This document shows, piece after piece, positions 25,302 through 33,360 of a stretch of DNA of 64,000 nucleotides. Both the position numbers and the translations under genes were made by a program. This DNA comes from Mesorhizobium sp. 131-2-1 (GTDB lineage Bacteria; Pseudomonadota; Alphaproteobacteria; Rhizobiales; Rhizobiaceae). The stretch lies in contig NZ_AP023247.1 in assembly GCF_016756535.1 (NCBI RefSeq), positions 5,890,501 to 5,954,500 on the forward strand, written 5' to 3'. Every line of letters begins with the position of its first letter. Position 1 is the stretch's first letter. The notes under the pieces are model-generated. The model had not been told where the DNA came from, did no database searches, and saw nothing but the letters and a program-made list of their open reading frames with translations.

Positions 25302-25541
25302 CTAGAAATCCCGGAACATCAACGGTGAAGTGCGGTCCACCGGCGCCGTCCCCACGTTCTCGGCTTCCGATCGCCTGACTATGAGGCGAACGACAAGGCC
25401 GACGTAGCCGACCTGCACGACGATCAGGGTAAAGACTGCCCAGCCGAACGCCGTCCAGATTGAACCGGCTTCCATGTAGGCCCAGATTGCCACAACGATT
25501 GTCGTGGCAAACATCCCGACCAGAAATTGCGGAAAATACAT
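25302..25541 (-). CDS. SyrA/ExoX-like exopolysaccharide repressor family protein
   Basis: A 79-residue inner-membrane protein starting MYFPQFLVGMFATTIVVAIW with two hydrophobic helices (about 5-25 and 33-58: WTAFGWAVFTLIVVQVGYVG). This matches the short SyrA/ExoX family, which modulates exopolysaccharide synthesis in rhizobia. The ATG at 25541 follows GGGGAAAAG. A paralogue is at 30914-31168. The role in polysaccharide regulation is inferred from family only. Confidence 0.75.
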   Translation of the reverse strand: MYFPQFLVGMFATTIVVAIWAYMEAGSIWTAFGWAVFTLIVVQVGYVGLVVRLIVRRSEAENVGTAPVDRTSPLMFRDF

Positions 25542-25698
25542 GCTCTTTTCCCCAGCCCATCTCAAACCACCGGTTCGAGAATCGGCGCCACTTTGCCCAA
25601 AGTTCCCGCTTCACCGTTTCACTAAATTAGCAAATGCGCAATTGTCTGGGGTTCGAATGCGGGTGCATCACGACGTCGCGTCGCCTAACGTCGCTTAC

Positions 25699-25855
25699 CG
25701 GGGGAAAACGTCCGCGCGGGGTTCTGTTGCAGAGTTGCTAATACTACGGTCGTCGCAGCCGGCTTGCCCACCCCCAAAGCCCCAAGCCGGTCAGGCCCGA
25801 TGGTCCGTCAAGCATACCCCAACAGGCTGTCGGGCCGCTGGACGCTGCTTAGATG
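25699..25855 (+). repeat. dispersed repeat family R3, copy a
   Basis: GGGGGAAAACGTCCG, then GCAGAGTTGCTAATACTACG and CAAGCCGGTCAGGC, ending in GGGCCGCTGGACGCTGC. The other copy is at 37424-37565; a diverged relative is at 31255-31395. Confidence 0.75.
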
Positions 25856-25861
25856 CGTAAT

Positions 25862-25889
25862 AAAAAACCCGCCGACCGAAGCCGGCGGG
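25862..25889 (-). terminator. factor-independent terminator
   Basis: CCCGCCG (25868-25874) pairs with CGGCGGG (25883-25889); on the minus strand a run of six T follows. It lies downstream of the minus-strand cyclase gene. A related stem is at 54543-54570. Confidence 0.65.
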
Positions 25890-25966
25890 AGGGTCTACTG
25901 TGCCACCAGAGGTACAATCTGGCGAACAATAAACGGCTTGAGCCGGCTTATGTTTCAGCAATCGCT

Positions 25967-26060
25967 AAAATGTGAAACCCGCCGCCTTGACATGGCAGCG
26001 GGCCTTTCACAAGGAGACCCGAAGGATGGTGGGGCCATGCCGGCATTTCCAATGAGACCA
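25967..26060 (-). repeat. R2 repeat copy d, promoter lost
   Basis: Keeps the hairpin (CCCGCCGCC...GGCAGCGGG closed by GTGAAA/TTTCAC) and the loop GGCCCCACCAT, but the GGAAC and CGTT elements are absent at the expected positions. Probably a silent relative of the sRNA candidates. Confidence 0.55.
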
Positions 26061-26091
26061 GGCCTTATCGGAAACCCGACGACGAGGGCCC

Positions 26092-26210
26092 TTGGAGCTG
26101 GTTCGCCGCTTGATCGACGAACGCCCGACCTATGGCTATCGCCGCATCACAGCCCTGACGAACAGGGGGCTGAGTACAGCCGCAACCGTCGAAACGTCTT
26201 CAACTGAGAA
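26092..26210 (+). pseudogene. IS3-family transposase fragment
   Basis: Reads ELVRRLIDERPTYGYRRITA then LTNRGLST, part of an IS3/IS481-type orfB N-terminal region (the RPTYGYRRI motif). Only about 35 codons remain. Confidence 0.6.
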
Positions 26211-26223
26211 CGGAACACGACGC

Positions 26224-27960
26224 TCACACGTCCACGCCTGCTTTGCGAAACCCCTCGAGCCACAGTTCACGGTCTTCGGCCAGCGCGCACATGCCTGCAC
26301 AATTGCGGGCGAATGCCGGAATATCGAAACCTGTCGGTGCCTCGCCTAGAATTGCTTTTGCCTCATCGATCCTTTCCAGTTGTGAAAGGCACATCGACTG
26401 AAGCAATCTTACATAGAAAGGTGCGCCGTTAATTGTCTTGTAGGTATTAAGGGCTCCTTCAAAGTCACGCATTAGATACTGTACGTCTGCCAAGATAACC
26501 TTCCATGCCGGCGGTGCGCGTGGCTCAGCCCGACATACACGTTCAATTATCTCCCGTGCGCGATTGCGTTCGCCTACGAAGGCGAGAACTAGTGCGCGTG
26601 TGGCGGCCGTGGAGATGTCACGCGGATTGATTAAACTTGCACTATCAGAGTATCGTCTTGCATTGTCTCCATCACCGAGCATTAGGTACGCAGCTGCTAC
26701 CTGTTCAAGCACGTAGGCGTCTGTCTTGTCGGCAGCGATAGCTCTTTCAGCGTATCCGCGAGATAGTTCGGCGATTTTCATATGAGTGTCACGTGCGGAT
26801 CCGGTGAATCGTCTATAGCCATACAGGCCACTCAACATGGCCAACGCTCTCGCATATTGAGGATCAACTTTGATCGCCTGATTCAGGCAGCTTATAGCAT
26901 CCTCCTCATCGCCATTTCTCGAAGCCTGCCTGCCGCGCAACCACAAACTATAGGCGGTAGTGCTTGTCGTCGGATTTCGCTGACGAGCTTTGCTTGCTGC
27001 TTCATCTAGATTGTAAAAAAGCCGACCAAGAATAGCATCAACGATCTCGTCCTGAACTTGAAATATGTCTTCAATTTTCCGATCGAAATTTTCTGCGAAC
27101 GCATGAGTCCCAGTTTGAACGTCAATGAGTTGAACTGTAGCACGGACCCTGTTGCCGGCTTGCCGAATGCTTCCCTCAATCACAAAATCAGCCCGAAGCT
27201 TGCGGCCTATCTCCGCCACGTTTATGGACCGATCCTTAAACAGAGCTGTCGTGTTGCGTGCAATCACCGACAGATGTTGATAGTGGGAAAGCTCCGTGAT
27301 TATGTCCTCGGTTATTCCATCCGAGAAATAGTCTTGTGCTGGGTCGCCAGACATATTTGCGAACGGCAATACCGCCACCGTCGTACGCTCGTTGCCCCTT
27401 ATAAATTGGGCTTCTTGGACTCCTTCTGCGTCGCTGGGCCTGATGCGATAGGCGCGAATTGTCCGGGATATATTCTTGAGGGAGCTTTCCCCAATATCCT
27501 CGATTGAAATCTCGAGCTTTCCTTGAATCGCGTCGTACATTTGGCCCGAAATGCAAATACCTCCCGGCTCGGACAGGGTTTCAAGCCGCGCGGCAATGTT
27601 AACACCGTCACCGTAGACATCCGACTCGTCCTCTATAATGTCTCCTAGGTTAATGCCTATCCGCAATGTGATCCGGTTAGCATATGCTAGCGTTTCATTT
27701 GCCTTGGCCATGCGGAGCTGAAGTTCAAGCGCACAACTCACCGCATTTACCGCGCTTGCAAATTCGGCAAGGATTCCGTCACCCATGAACTTGACAATTC
27801 GACCAGCGTGCTCTCGAACGGCGGGCACCACGATCTCCCTTCGCCGTTCCTTGAGCACACCAAGAGTGCCGAGCTCATCCGCCTCCATGAGGCGGGAGTA
27901 ACCAACCACGTCGGCCACTAGGATGGCAGCCAAACGGCGCTGCGCAGCATTTCCAACCAC
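26224..27960 (-). CDS. class III adenylate/guanylate cyclase with TolB-like and TPR region
   Basis: Signalling protein of 578 residues from a GTG start at 27960 (AGAGG site about 10 bases upstream; a longer TTG start at 28083 adds unlikely residues). The cyclase catalytic domain spans about 5-180: metal-binding Asp17 in LVADVVGYSRLM and Asp61 in KFMGDGILAEF. A TolB-like region follows (about 190-310: VAVLPFANMSGDPAQDYFSD) and a C-terminal TPR-like helical part. No transmembrane segment, so cytoplasmic. Its signal and target are unknown; such proteins are abundant in Mesorhizobium and Bradyrhizobium. Confidence 0.88.
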   Translation of the reverse strand: MVGNAAQRRLAAILVADVVGYSRLMEADELGTLGVLKERRREIVVPAVREHAGRIVKFMGDGILAEFASAVNAVSCALELQLRMAKANETLAYANRITLRIGINLGDIIEDESDVYGDGVNIAARLETLSEPGGICISGQMYDAIQGKLEISIEDIGESSLKNISRTIRAYRIRPSDAEGVQEAQFIRGNERTTVAVLPFANMSGDPAQDYFSDGITEDIITELSHYQHLSVIARNTTALFKDRSINVAEIGRKLRADFVIEGSIRQAGNRVRATVQLIDVQTGTHAFAENFDRKIEDIFQVQDEIVDAILGRLFYNLDEAASKARQRNPTTSTTAYSLWLRGRQASRNGDEEDAISCLNQAIKVDPQYARALAMLSGLYGYRRFTGSARDTHMKIAELSRGYAERAIAADKTDAYVLEQVAAAYLMLGDGDNARRYSDSASLINPRDISTAATRALVLAFVGERNRAREIIERVCRAEPRAPPAWKVILADVQYLMRDFEGALNTYKTINGAPFYVRLLQSMCLSQLERIDEAKAILGEAPTGFDIPAFARNCAGMCALAEDRELWLEGFRKAGVDV

Positions 27961-28384
27961 TGCCGACCAACCTCTTCGTTCCCATCGCCCCCACCAATCT
28001 ACAACACGGCGCAAATGTCTGCCAGAAACTTGCCTCAAGACGGTCGAGCAGGTTTTTGGCGCGCTGGAACGAGCCACCAACAAACCCGGAAATTGCCGCT
28101 CGGTCGAGCGTAGCCTGTTATATATCTACGCTCTGTGGAGCTGGTCTTCGCCAAGTGGTACGTCGGCGCCAACAACAACCTATATGAGCAACGGACAATG
28201 GTTGCCGTCGCCCCGACAAACGCCCGACAGCGGCGTTTGATATGTGGCCCGTGCTTTGCGAGCCGCCGTGCCCTTCACGCGATGACATGGCCCTGACTCG
28301 TACTTGCTGGCAGCAGCAGCATACGTCTCAGCTTCATGGAGGCCCGCGCCCGTCCGCGTCATAGATTGACGGCACCCGTGGCCG
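27961..28384. other. no gene recognised
   Basis: 424 bp upstream of the cyclase and the 70-residue gene. No convincing frame, promoter or repeat by eye. Confidence 0.45.
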
Positions 28385-28597
28385 ATGCCTAAGTCTGTTG
28401 AATATCAGGATGACGACGTCATAGTGATTTCACGCAAGCCGTTGCAAGGCACCTTGATGCTGGTTGGCGAGGACGACGAAGACGTCGAATTGAACCTCGA
28501 CAAGTTCACCGCTGAATGGCTCATGGGTGCGCTTGCCGAATTCCTCATGCAAGGCGAAAGCGACGACATGCCAAGCATCAGCATCGGCCGACGGTGA
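28385..28597 (+). CDS. hypothetical protein, 70 aa
   Basis: Small acidic protein: MPKSVEYQDDDVIVISRKPL, then GEDDEDVELNLDKFTAEWLM and FLMQGESDDMPS. ATG start, no signal peptide. Real-gene features are the balanced amphipathic pattern and the absence of low-complexity bias other than the acidic patch. Family not recognised. Confidence 0.55.
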   Translation: MPKSVEYQDDDVIVISRKPLQGTLMLVGEDDEDVELNLDKFTAEWLMGALAEFLMQGESDDMPSISIGRR

Positions 28598-28636
28598 TTA
28601 GCTGCCCTTGGACTTGCCGTAGCCACTCGGAGTGCT

Positions 28637-28744
28637 GTGCGGCTTGTAAATCAGCCCGCGCTCGTCCTTGACTTCGCGGGCAAGTTCATCGCCGGCGTTG
28701 CAATCGGCTTGGGAAAAGCGGTCGGGATGGCATCGGCGGGTTAG
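28637..28744 (+). pseudogene. fragment of the small LDFAGK membrane-protein family
   Basis: Reads LDFAGKFIAGVAIGLGKAVG from a possible GTG at 28637, matching LDFAGKLVIGVAIGLEIAVG in the intact gene at 37706-37858. The N-terminal half of that gene is not present. A minus-strand frame ending at 28598 (ELAREVKDERGLIYKPHSTP) overlaps it but has no start codon. Confidence 0.4.
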
Positions 28745-28777
28745 TTGCGCCGCTGTCTGTACGTTCCTATCAGCCTA

Positions 28778-29236
28778 TCAGCGTCGACCCCGTCTATATT
28801 CGCCGGGATCGATAAAGTTCCCTGCCCACAAGTTACGCTTGGCGATGCGGGCTTCGCGCTCTTCGGCAAGGTATCGAGGAGCTCGTTTGTCGGCGACCGC
28901 CAATCCGTGTTTCACCAGATCGCGTCCGAGATCGATGCTTCCAACGAAACAGACGCCGACATCGTTGTCGTAGCGGTCCTTGCCTTCGATGATGCAGGAT
29001 ACATCTCCTGAAGCAATGAGATGACGAACGTGGTCACGCGCATACCTGCCGCAGGGCCAGATCTTGTCAGCAGCATCAAAACACCCCTGCAGAAGTTCGG
29101 GGGCATCGATACCGACCAGCTGTACTTGCTCCTTGTTATGCCACAGCGTGTCGCCGTCATTAGCAAACCAATGCTCTCCTGCGGACACGGTGCCACAGGT
29201 GAGCATGAAGGCGAGAGCGAGGATCAACCTGCACAT
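28778..29236 (-). CDS. secreted thermonuclease-like (SNase) protein
   Basis: A 152-residue exported nuclease-like protein. Signal MCRLILALAFMLTCGTVSAG; the SNase OB fold contains GDTLW, VQLVGIDAPE (catalytic Arg of the canonical motif is Gln/Val-type here), CGRYARDHVRHLI, KDRYDNDVGVCFVG and RDLVKHGLAVAD. Several family catalytic positions differ from staphylococcal nuclease (the first Arg of the RLxGIDAPE motif is Q), so activity is uncertain. Probably periplasmic. Confidence 0.82.
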   Translation of the reverse strand: MCRLILALAFMLTCGTVSAGEHWFANDGDTLWHNKEQVQLVGIDAPELLQGCFDAADKIWPCGRYARDHVRHLIASGDVSCIIEGKDRYDNDVGVCFVGSIDLGRDLVKHGLAVADKRAPRYLAEEREARIAKRNLWAGNFIDPGEYRRGRR

Positions 29237-29398
29237 GGCCGAGCAATGTTAATATTGCGCCTTCCCGTCGTATCGAAAAGGGACCGTTTTCGAAATTTTC
29301 AGTGGGCTTGGCAGGCGTGATCTTCCTCGACCCGATCTTGTCGCCGATCCGCCCCGGCTTCTATGCCGCGAAGCGGCGAATTGATGGGGTAGGTGCAC

Positions 29399-30310
29399 CT
29401 AGGGCAGCGGAACCGGCGAGTCGGCGAGCGTTCGCAGATAGGCGATCACGTTCAGCCGATCGGTTTCATCGGGCGCGCCGCGAACGTCCATGTTCACACC
29501 CGGCGTCGTGAGCGTGGGACCGGCAAGAAAAATGTTGAGGTCCTCGTAGGTCCAGGCACCCTCCCAAGCCATGAGGGTTTGGGAGTAGCGGTCGAACTTC
29601 GTCGACGCCTTGTCGCGTCCAACCACGTTCCACAGGTTCGGTCCGATGGTGGATACATCTTGTGCACGCTTGACATGACAGGCTGCGCAGTTGGCGGCAA
29701 AGAACGCCGCGCCCTTTGCCGGGTCAGCCATCGCCAGCTTCGCCGAAATCGGCTCGGGCTTCACAATGACCACGCCATGAGCCTTGAGGTAGGCGGCGAT
29801 GTCGGCATGGTCCTCGTTCCTTGCAAGGTGGTAGGGCGTGATAATACCCGGCAGACGGGCGGGGTCACCTCGAATCCAGACGGCGTTGACGTCCGCGCCG
29901 GCCTCAACGAGCACCTTCACGCAATCGAGACAGCCGCTCTCGACCGCGAAGTGCAACATGGTCTCGCCCCTCGCCGCGGCGTTGGGGTCAGCACCGTGCG
30001 CCAACAACAGTCGCATGAGGTCGGCGGAGTTCTTCAGGACGGCAACCGTGAGCGGCAGGCCGAGCACCGACTCCTTGTTCACACCGGCCCCGCGCTCGAT
30101 CAGCAGTTCTGCCGCGTCGGCATGGCCGCTACGAACTGCCAGGAAGAGCGGCGTGGCGCCCTTGTCCTGCTCCTCAATGTCCGCCCCTGCATCGAGGGCC
30201 GCCGTAATGGCAACCAGATCGCCGCTCTTGGCCGCCTGGTGAAGCGGACCGCCCTGCGCGGCTGTAAGAGCACCCAAATAGATGAGCACGCTGCCAATCA
30301 GTTCACGCAT
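29399..30310 (-). CDS. ankyrin repeat / cytochrome c fusion protein
   Basis: Exported protein of 303 residues. N-terminal signal-like helix MRELIGSVLIYLGALTAAQG; four ankyrin repeats (about 20-180: GATPLFLAVRSGHADAAELL, GETMLHFAVESGCLDCVKVL); then a class I cytochrome c domain with haem motif CAACH (208-212) and a distal Met in GVNMDV. Start at the ATG at 30310, which follows GGAGGG at 8 bases. It would act in the periplasm, where haem is attached. The combination suggests a cytochrome whose partner contact is through the ankyrin part; the electron partner is unknown. Confidence 0.85.
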   Translation of the reverse strand: MRELIGSVLIYLGALTAAQGGPLHQAAKSGDLVAITAALDAGADIEEQDKGATPLFLAVRSGHADAAELLIERGAGVNKESVLGLPLTVAVLKNSADLMRLLLAHGADPNAAARGETMLHFAVESGCLDCVKVLVEAGADVNAVWIRGDPARLPGIITPYHLARNEDHADIAAYLKAHGVVIVKPEPISAKLAMADPAKGAAFFAANCAACHVKRAQDVSTIGPNLWNVVGRDKASTKFDRYSQTLMAWEGAWTYEDLNIFLAGPTLTTPGVNMDVRGAPDETDRLNVIAYLRTLADSPVPLP

Positions 30311-30537
30311 CCGACTGTCCCTCCGCCGACACGGTGAATTGAGAAGGTTGAGCATATACCCGATCAAATCCCTTCGACCAGCCCGACGTAGTGTGCCCCA
30401 AGAGGCCGCATCATCACGATCTGCGAGCGCGTGGCCGACCCAGTTGCCGCACTATATTAGTAATCGCTAATGGTGTAAAATGGCTTCGACGACATCGCTT
30501 GGGGGACCATTCGGTGCACGCGGTCGGAACAGGACGC

Positions 30538-30879
30538 ATGGCGGGCTGGGAAGGCGTGATCGCCACGGCTGCTGCGCTTGAGGATGTTTCTGCGTTTGCG
30601 CACAGCGCCGATATCGGCTGGACCTATCCGCCGGCCTGCTGTCACGGTAACCTAAAGACAGGAGAGTGCGGTAAGATTCCAAGCGTGGCCGTAACACCAC
30701 GACCCGATGGCTACGTCATAATCTTGCGACCGGGCGATCATCAGAAAGTCACCCACCAAGACCGATATTTCGTGCCCTATGACAGTGTCCTCCCGTCCGG
30801 CGACGACGACTTCCACATCTGCCTGCATCCGACCGAGGAAGACGAAAACTGCTTCTTCGCGCCAGCAGATGCGATTTAG
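30538..30879 (+). CDS. exported Cys-rich protein, YPPACCH family
   Basis: A 113-residue protein of a rhizobial family with motif AHS...WTYPPACCHG, then GECGKIPSVAVTPRPDGYVI, GDHQKVTHQDRYFVPYD and a C-terminal HICLHPTEEDENCFF. Six cysteines fit a disulfide-bonded periplasmic protein. The segment before AHS (MAGWEGVIATAAALEDVSAF) looks like a weakened signal peptide, so export or the start is uncertain. Relatives contain HDWYDPECCHDKDC-like motifs. Function unknown. Confidence 0.6.
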   Translation: MAGWEGVIATAAALEDVSAFAHSADIGWTYPPACCHGNLKTGECGKIPSVAVTPRPDGYVIILRPGDHQKVTHQDRYFVPYDSVLPSGDDDFHICLHPTEEDENCFFAPADAI

Positions 30880-30913
30880 TCGGGTAGCCCCTGATGCTTC
30901 CTTGGTCTCGGGG

Positions 30914-31168
30914 TCATCGGGCGCGCTTGCCATTAGGGTAATTCGGCAAATTCTTCTGCTGTTTGTTCGGTGCAGTTTTGAACGCGTCTTCGTGTTCGAG
31001 TCTATAGATCTGTCGGACAACCAGCGCGAAATAGCCGAGCTGGATGAGGATCAATGTGACCGCTGACCATAAGACCGCCTTCCAGAGTGATCCTGAGGCG
31101 GCATAGATCCAGGTTCCCACAACGGTTGTCGTGGTGAATATTCCGACCAGAAACTGCGGAAAGTACAT
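30914..31168 (-). CDS. SyrA/ExoX-like protein, paralogue
   Basis: An 84-residue protein beginning MYFPQFLVGIFTTTTVVGTW with a second helix (WKAVLWSAVTLILIQLGYFA) and a charged tail (NKQQKNLPNYPNGKRAR). The first 60 residues are clearly paralogous to 25302-25541. The tail differs, so the two may have different targets. GGGGCG lies before the ATG at 31168. As in the other copy, a link to exopolysaccharide control is from the family only. Confidence 0.75.
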   Translation of the reverse strand: MYFPQFLVGIFTTTTVVGTWIYAASGSLWKAVLWSAVTLILIQLGYFALVVRQIYRLEHEDAFKTAPNKQQKNLPNYPNGKRAR

Positions 31169-31254
31169 CGATCGCCCCAATCCGCTTCCCATTTCCCCAA
31201 CGGGCTCAAGGCGACGGTTTCATTATTTTAGCAGTTACGCAAGTACGTTCACTC

Positions 31255-31395
31255 AGGCCGGCTTCCTTATGGGGCTACCGGCCAAATGGAGGGAAACGGT
31301 CGTCTTAGGCAGGCTTGCCCCCGTCAAAGCCCAAGCCGGTTCCGGCGGCCAGTCCAACACACCTCAACAGACTGTCCGGTCGCTGCCAGGCTGGC
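31255..31395 (+). repeat. diverged R3/R1-like repeat
   Basis: Contains CCAAGCCGGTTCCGGCGGCC and CTCAACAGACTGTCCGGTCG, similar in order to the second half of 25699-25855. Confidence 0.4.
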
Positions 31396-31397
31396 CG

Positions 31398-31505
31398 TCA
31401 AATTTTTGATGACCAATCGATCACCTGTGGTTCGACCCACAGATAGACGTCGATCACGACCAGCAACACCAGCATAAGCCAGAGCGCAATTTTCAGGTTG
31501 ACCAT
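31398..31505 (-). CDS. 35-aa single-pass membrane peptide
   Basis: Short frame MVNLKIALWLMLVLLVVIDV followed by YLWVEPQVIDWSS: one hydrophobic helix and an aromatic tail. Many rhizobial genomes carry such tiny membrane proteins; no partner is evident. The ribosome site is weak, so translation is uncertain. Confidence 0.4.
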   Translation of the reverse strand: MVNLKIALWLMLVLLVVIDVYLWVEPQVIDWSSKI

Positions 31506-31647
31506 GAAGCGTTAGGGTAGTCAGTCGCCGCGCGGCAATTCAAATGGTCGTGGGGGCCCTCACGCCGGCTGCGCCGCCATTCTCGGGGATGAACTCGACA
31601 CCCGGCGGCAATCGGCCGGGAAGAACGCGCGCTGGCGGTGCCAAAGG

Positions 31648-31754
31648 CTAGATGTTCCAATCGCTGATCGACGCGAAGATACGGCGTGCTCGATACGGTG
31701 GATGACACCACCAGAAAGCCTCGGCTTCCTCTTCGGGCGTCATCGGACGAAATT
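31648..31754 (-). pseudogene. 3' part of small repeated gene (copy 3), cut by the IS
   Basis: Minus strand reads EFRPMTPEEEAEAFWWCHPP, continuing the frame interrupted at 34139. In copy 1 the matching part is DSWEFRPMTPAEEAKLLEWY. Confidence 0.75.
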
Positions 31755-31778
31755 CCTAATTATATACTTGACGTACCA
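31755..31778 (+). repeat. left inverted repeat of the IS1595-family element
   Basis: Starts CCTAATTATATACTTGACG; complements the right end. Preceded by the duplication ACGAAATT. Confidence 0.9.
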
Positions 31779-31816
31779 GACGGATTTTGCGATAACAAAC
31801 GCAAGGAGTTACCGCT

Positions 31817-32788
31817 ATGTTCGATCTGACCGCCGAAATTTACCACGACGCCGACAAGGCCCGCGAGCATCTGGAAGCCATTCATTGGCCGCATGGTCCG
31901 TTCTGCCCTCATTGCGGCAATGCCAATCCCGAGCGCATCACCAAGCTTGCGGGCAAATCCACGCGCCCCGGCGTCTACAAGTGCAACGAATGCCGCCTGC
32001 CGTTCTCCGTCACGGTCGGCACCGTGTTCGAGCGTTCCAAGATCGGCCTGCACAAGTGGGTGCTGGCTTCGCATCTCTACGCCTCATCCAAGAAAGGCAT
32101 GAGCGCTCACCAGCTGCACCGCATGCTTGGCGTCAGCTACAAGACCGCTTGGTTCATGGCTCACCGCATTCGCGAGGCCATGAAGGAAGACGTCGCTTCG
32201 TCCGGCCCGCTTGGTGGTGAAGGCAAGACCATCGAAGCCGACGAAACCTACATCGGCAAGCGCGACGTTCCCTACGTCTCGCCGCAGCGCAAGGGCCGCC
32301 CCTTCACCAAGAAGGGCAAGGGCGGCGGCGCACAGAAGCGCACCGTTGTCTCGCTGGTCGAGCGCGGCGGCTCTGTCCGTTCCTTCCACGTCCAGCACGC
32401 CACCAAGGCGGTTGTGCGTGATATCCTCGTGCGCAATTCCGACCGCGCTTCGATCCTCTACACGGACGAAAGCCGCCTCTACACCACCACCGGTGAGGAA
32501 TACGCCAAGCACCAGACCGTCAACCATTCGGCTGGCGAATATGCTCGCGGCGAAGTCCACACCAACACGATTGAAAACGTGTTCTCGGTCTTCAAGCGCG
32601 GCATGGTTGGCGTCTACCAGCATTGCGGCGAGGCTCATTTGCATCGCTACCTTGCCGAGTTCGACTTCCGCTACAATCGCCGCGCCGCTCTGAAAGTCTC
32701 GGATGCAGAACGCGCCGCTGATTTGCTTCGCATGGCCCGAGACAAGCGCCTTACTTATCGGCGGATTGGTGAAACCAGTATCGCCTAA
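31817..32788 (+). CDS. IS1595-family transposase
   Basis: A 323-residue DDE-type transposase of the ISXO2-like group. An N-terminal zinc ribbon has Cys30/Cys33 (FCPHC) and Cys56/Cys59 (CNEC), followed by the family segment LPFSVTVGTVFERSKIGLHK. Catalytic acidic residues lie in EADETYIG, YTDESRLY and NTIENVFSVFKRGM. Full length and without visible lesions, so the element may be active. Start ATG shortly after the left inverted repeat. Confidence 0.92.
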   Translation: MFDLTAEIYHDADKAREHLEAIHWPHGPFCPHCGNANPERITKLAGKSTRPGVYKCNECRLPFSVTVGTVFERSKIGLHKWVLASHLYASSKKGMSAHQLHRMLGVSYKTAWFMAHRIREAMKEDVASSGPLGGEGKTIEADETYIGKRDVPYVSPQRKGRPFTKKGKGGGAQKRTVVSLVERGGSVRSFHVQHATKAVVRDILVRNSDRASILYTDESRLYTTTGEEYAKHQTVNHSAGEYARGEVHTNTIENVFSVFKRGMVGVYQHCGEAHLHRYLAEFDFRYNRRAALKVSDAERAADLLRMARDKRLTYRRIGETSIA

Positions 32789-32830
32789 ACAAAAAGCGCG
32801 TAAACTCCTTCGCCTGCGAAGGGGGAAACC

Positions 32831-33217
32831 ATGCAAAAAGTGACGAAGCTTGTAGACGTCGGCGTGCATGAGCACGGCGTATCGCTAACGACCACCTTGG
32901 GAACAAGCGCCGGCAATATCGTCTTAGAATTTGAACCGGCGATGCTGGAACAGATGATAGCAGACCTAATCGCGGCACTTTCTCGGCCGGAATATCGCAA
33001 AACTCAAAATGCGATGGGCGTGATTTCAGCGGCCGAACCAAGACGTAGCCGGGTAGCGCCAGACCAGTCGGGCAAGGCGGTCCTTCTATCGTTCCAGATG
33101 GAAAGCGGCCTTGAGCACCACTTTGCTCTTCCCACTCAAGAGGCCAGCCAGATCGCACACAAAATGCAACGCGCTGCGACGGCTCAAAAAACAGCCAAGC
33201 GCGATCGCCCGCACTAG
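32831..33217 (+). CDS. passenger gene, 128-aa unknown protein
   Basis: Soluble protein starting MQKVTKLVDVGVHEHGVSLT with a later segment VLLSFQMESGLEHHFALPTQ and EASQIAHKMQRAATAQ. It has the same general layout as the chromosomal protein at 22442-22879 (EHRLALDKKA and a late helical part), so the passenger may derive from rhizobial chromosomal genes. 43 bp after the transposase and in the same direction. Not needed for transposition in known family members. Confidence 0.7.
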   Translation: MQKVTKLVDVGVHEHGVSLTTTLGTSAGNIVLEFEPAMLEQMIADLIAALSRPEYRKTQNAMGVISAAEPRRSRVAPDQSGKAVLLSFQMESGLEHHFALPTQEASQIAHKMQRAATAQKTAKRDRPH

Positions 33218-33360
33218 CGTTTCTTGTCATTTTTCTTGGGCTGCGGAACCTGCTTCGCAGTAGGCTTCGCCAATTCGTGCGGCTTCGGCGGCGTCTTCAA
33301 TAAGCGGCGCAAAACCTCGTCGCCCTTTTCCTGGTCTTTGTCTTTGGTGGCTTCTGACAT
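33214..33360 (-). CDS. passenger gene, 48-aa charged peptide
   Basis: Minus frame MSEATKDKDQEKGDEVLRRL then LKTPPKPHELAKPTAKQVPQ and a Lys-rich end. The DEVLRRLLKTPPKPH pattern is seen in short alphaproteobacterial proteins of unknown role. Its start overlaps the start of the gene on the other strand by two bases, and its end overlaps the 128-residue gene by four. Small and not certain. Confidence 0.5.
   Translation of the reverse strand: MSEATKDKDQEKGDEVLRRLLKTPPKPHELAKPTAKQVPQPKKNDKKR

Noticed and set aside
25640..25670. GGGGTTCGAATGCGGGT resembling a tRNA T-arm
   Set aside because: No acceptor stem, anticodon arm or D-arm can be drawn around it; no tRNA called anywhere in the window.
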